A DNA stretch of 64,000 nucleotides from Luteipulveratus mongoliensis (lineage in GTDB: Bacteria > Actinomycetota > Actinomycetes > Actinomycetales > Dermatophilaceae). The notes beneath the pieces are model-generated. The model was not told the origin of the DNA. It did not search any database and saw only the letters and a program-made list of their open reading frames with translations. The translations under genes were made by a program, and so were the position numbers. Numbering within the stretch: the first letter of the stretch is position 1; each line of letters begins with the position of its first letter. The stretch spans positions 4,588,001-4,652,000 of the forward strand of contig NZ_CP011112.1 in the NCBI RefSeq assembly GCF_001190945.1. Direction: 5' to 3'. Positions 63,912 to 64,000 of the stretch are shown here, in pieces.

Positions 63912-64000
63912 ATGTCAGTCCCTGAGTCGCTGCGGCCGGTGCCGCAATACGAACTGCCCGAAGCACTTCGCCACCTCGATCCGATGCGTCGATACTTCCT
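63912..64000 (+). CDS. Unidentified gene, 5' end only
   Basis: An open frame from ATG 63912 runs off the window after 29 complete codons: it starts MSVPESLRPVPQYELPEAL and continues through a His-Leu-Asp-Pro run. No signal peptide or motif is visible in this part and the ribosome-binding site is weak, so the call is tentative. Confidence 0.45.
   Translation, partial: MSVPESLRPVPQYELPEALRHLDPMRRYF

Noticed and set aside
1-64000. CRISPR arrays, tRNA/rRNA genes, insertion sequences, prophage genes
   Set aside because: I looked for regularly spaced repeats, cloverleaf-type arms with CCA ends, transposase or integrase motifs and phage structural genes, and saw none.

Overview
The window is about 64 kb of chromosome from a high-GC, Gram-positive actinobacterium. 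Supporting signs are GTG and TTG starts, dense 4-bp ATGA/GTGA start-stop overlaps, menaquinone rather than ubiquinone genes, an actinobacterial-type SAM-IV riboswitch, a KorAB oxoacid:ferredoxin oxidoreductase, an Eis-like acetyltransferase and a DinB/DUF664 protein. A member of Micrococcales or Propionibacteriales is my best guess; the sequence alone does not fix the family. I see no phage, transposase, CRISPR array, rRNA or tRNA. It reads as core chromosome with a few accessory patches.

Layout. 1-4.3 kb: the end of a DUF222/HNH protein, then small accessory enzymes (DUF402, histidine phosphatase, isochorismatase-like hydrolase, GNAT, methyltransferase, MmcQ/YjbR). 4.3-6.7 kb (minus): a second, incomplete complex I set, nuoA-B-C-H only, in which nuoB has an apparent one-base frameshift at a G6 tract. 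6.7-14.6 kb: a putative envelope glycoconjugate locus. It holds a GT87-type membrane glycosyltransferase, a membrane-anchored molybdopterin oxidoreductase, a small membrane protein, a methyltransferase, a DUF2064 nucleotidyltransferase-like protein, a GT2 glycosyltransferase, a two-component system and a sugar epimerase with an inserted Cys/His cluster. 14.7-17.7 kb: promoter, SAM-IV riboswitch, dispersed repeat and metQ-metN-metI (methionine import). 17.7-20 kb: a small membrane protein, an SDR that has lost its catalytic Tyr/Lys, a DinB-like protein and a MazEF-type toxin-antitoxin pair. 20-24.4 kb: ureABCFGD (urease, no ureE). 24.5-27.8 kb: a small membrane protein and korAB. 27.9-38.3 kb: secreted M1 peptidase, RarD, acyl-CoA dehydrogenase, an MFS exporter with a divergent TetR regulator, a lactone oxidase and PLP-enzyme pair, and a Tat-exported PhoX/DUF839 protein.

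38.4-55.3 kb (minus) is the full complex I operon nuoABCDEFGHIJKLMN, ending in a polyprenyl diphosphate synthase. Around it lie geranylgeranyl-reductase/MenJ-like, menG, menF and menD. The right half is therefore a respiratory-chain island: complex I reduces menaquinone, and the flanking genes make the naphthoquinone ring (menF, menD), its isoprenoid tail (polyprenyl synthase), its ring methylation (menG) and probably its tail saturation (MenJ-like). A flavodoxin-like protein, an Eis-like acetyltransferase and nagA complete the right end.

The main unexplained structure is non-coding. A 33+33 bp perfect palindrome lies downstream of nagA. A family of about 40-bp dispersed repeats sits between the riboswitch and metQ, as an inverted pair between nuoA and nuoB, and inside the 3' end of nuoG, where it encodes the protein's tail. 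There is an 87-nt near-perfect hairpin between convergent genes, and paired GCGAAC-N3-GTTCGC operators lie between the MFS and TetR genes.
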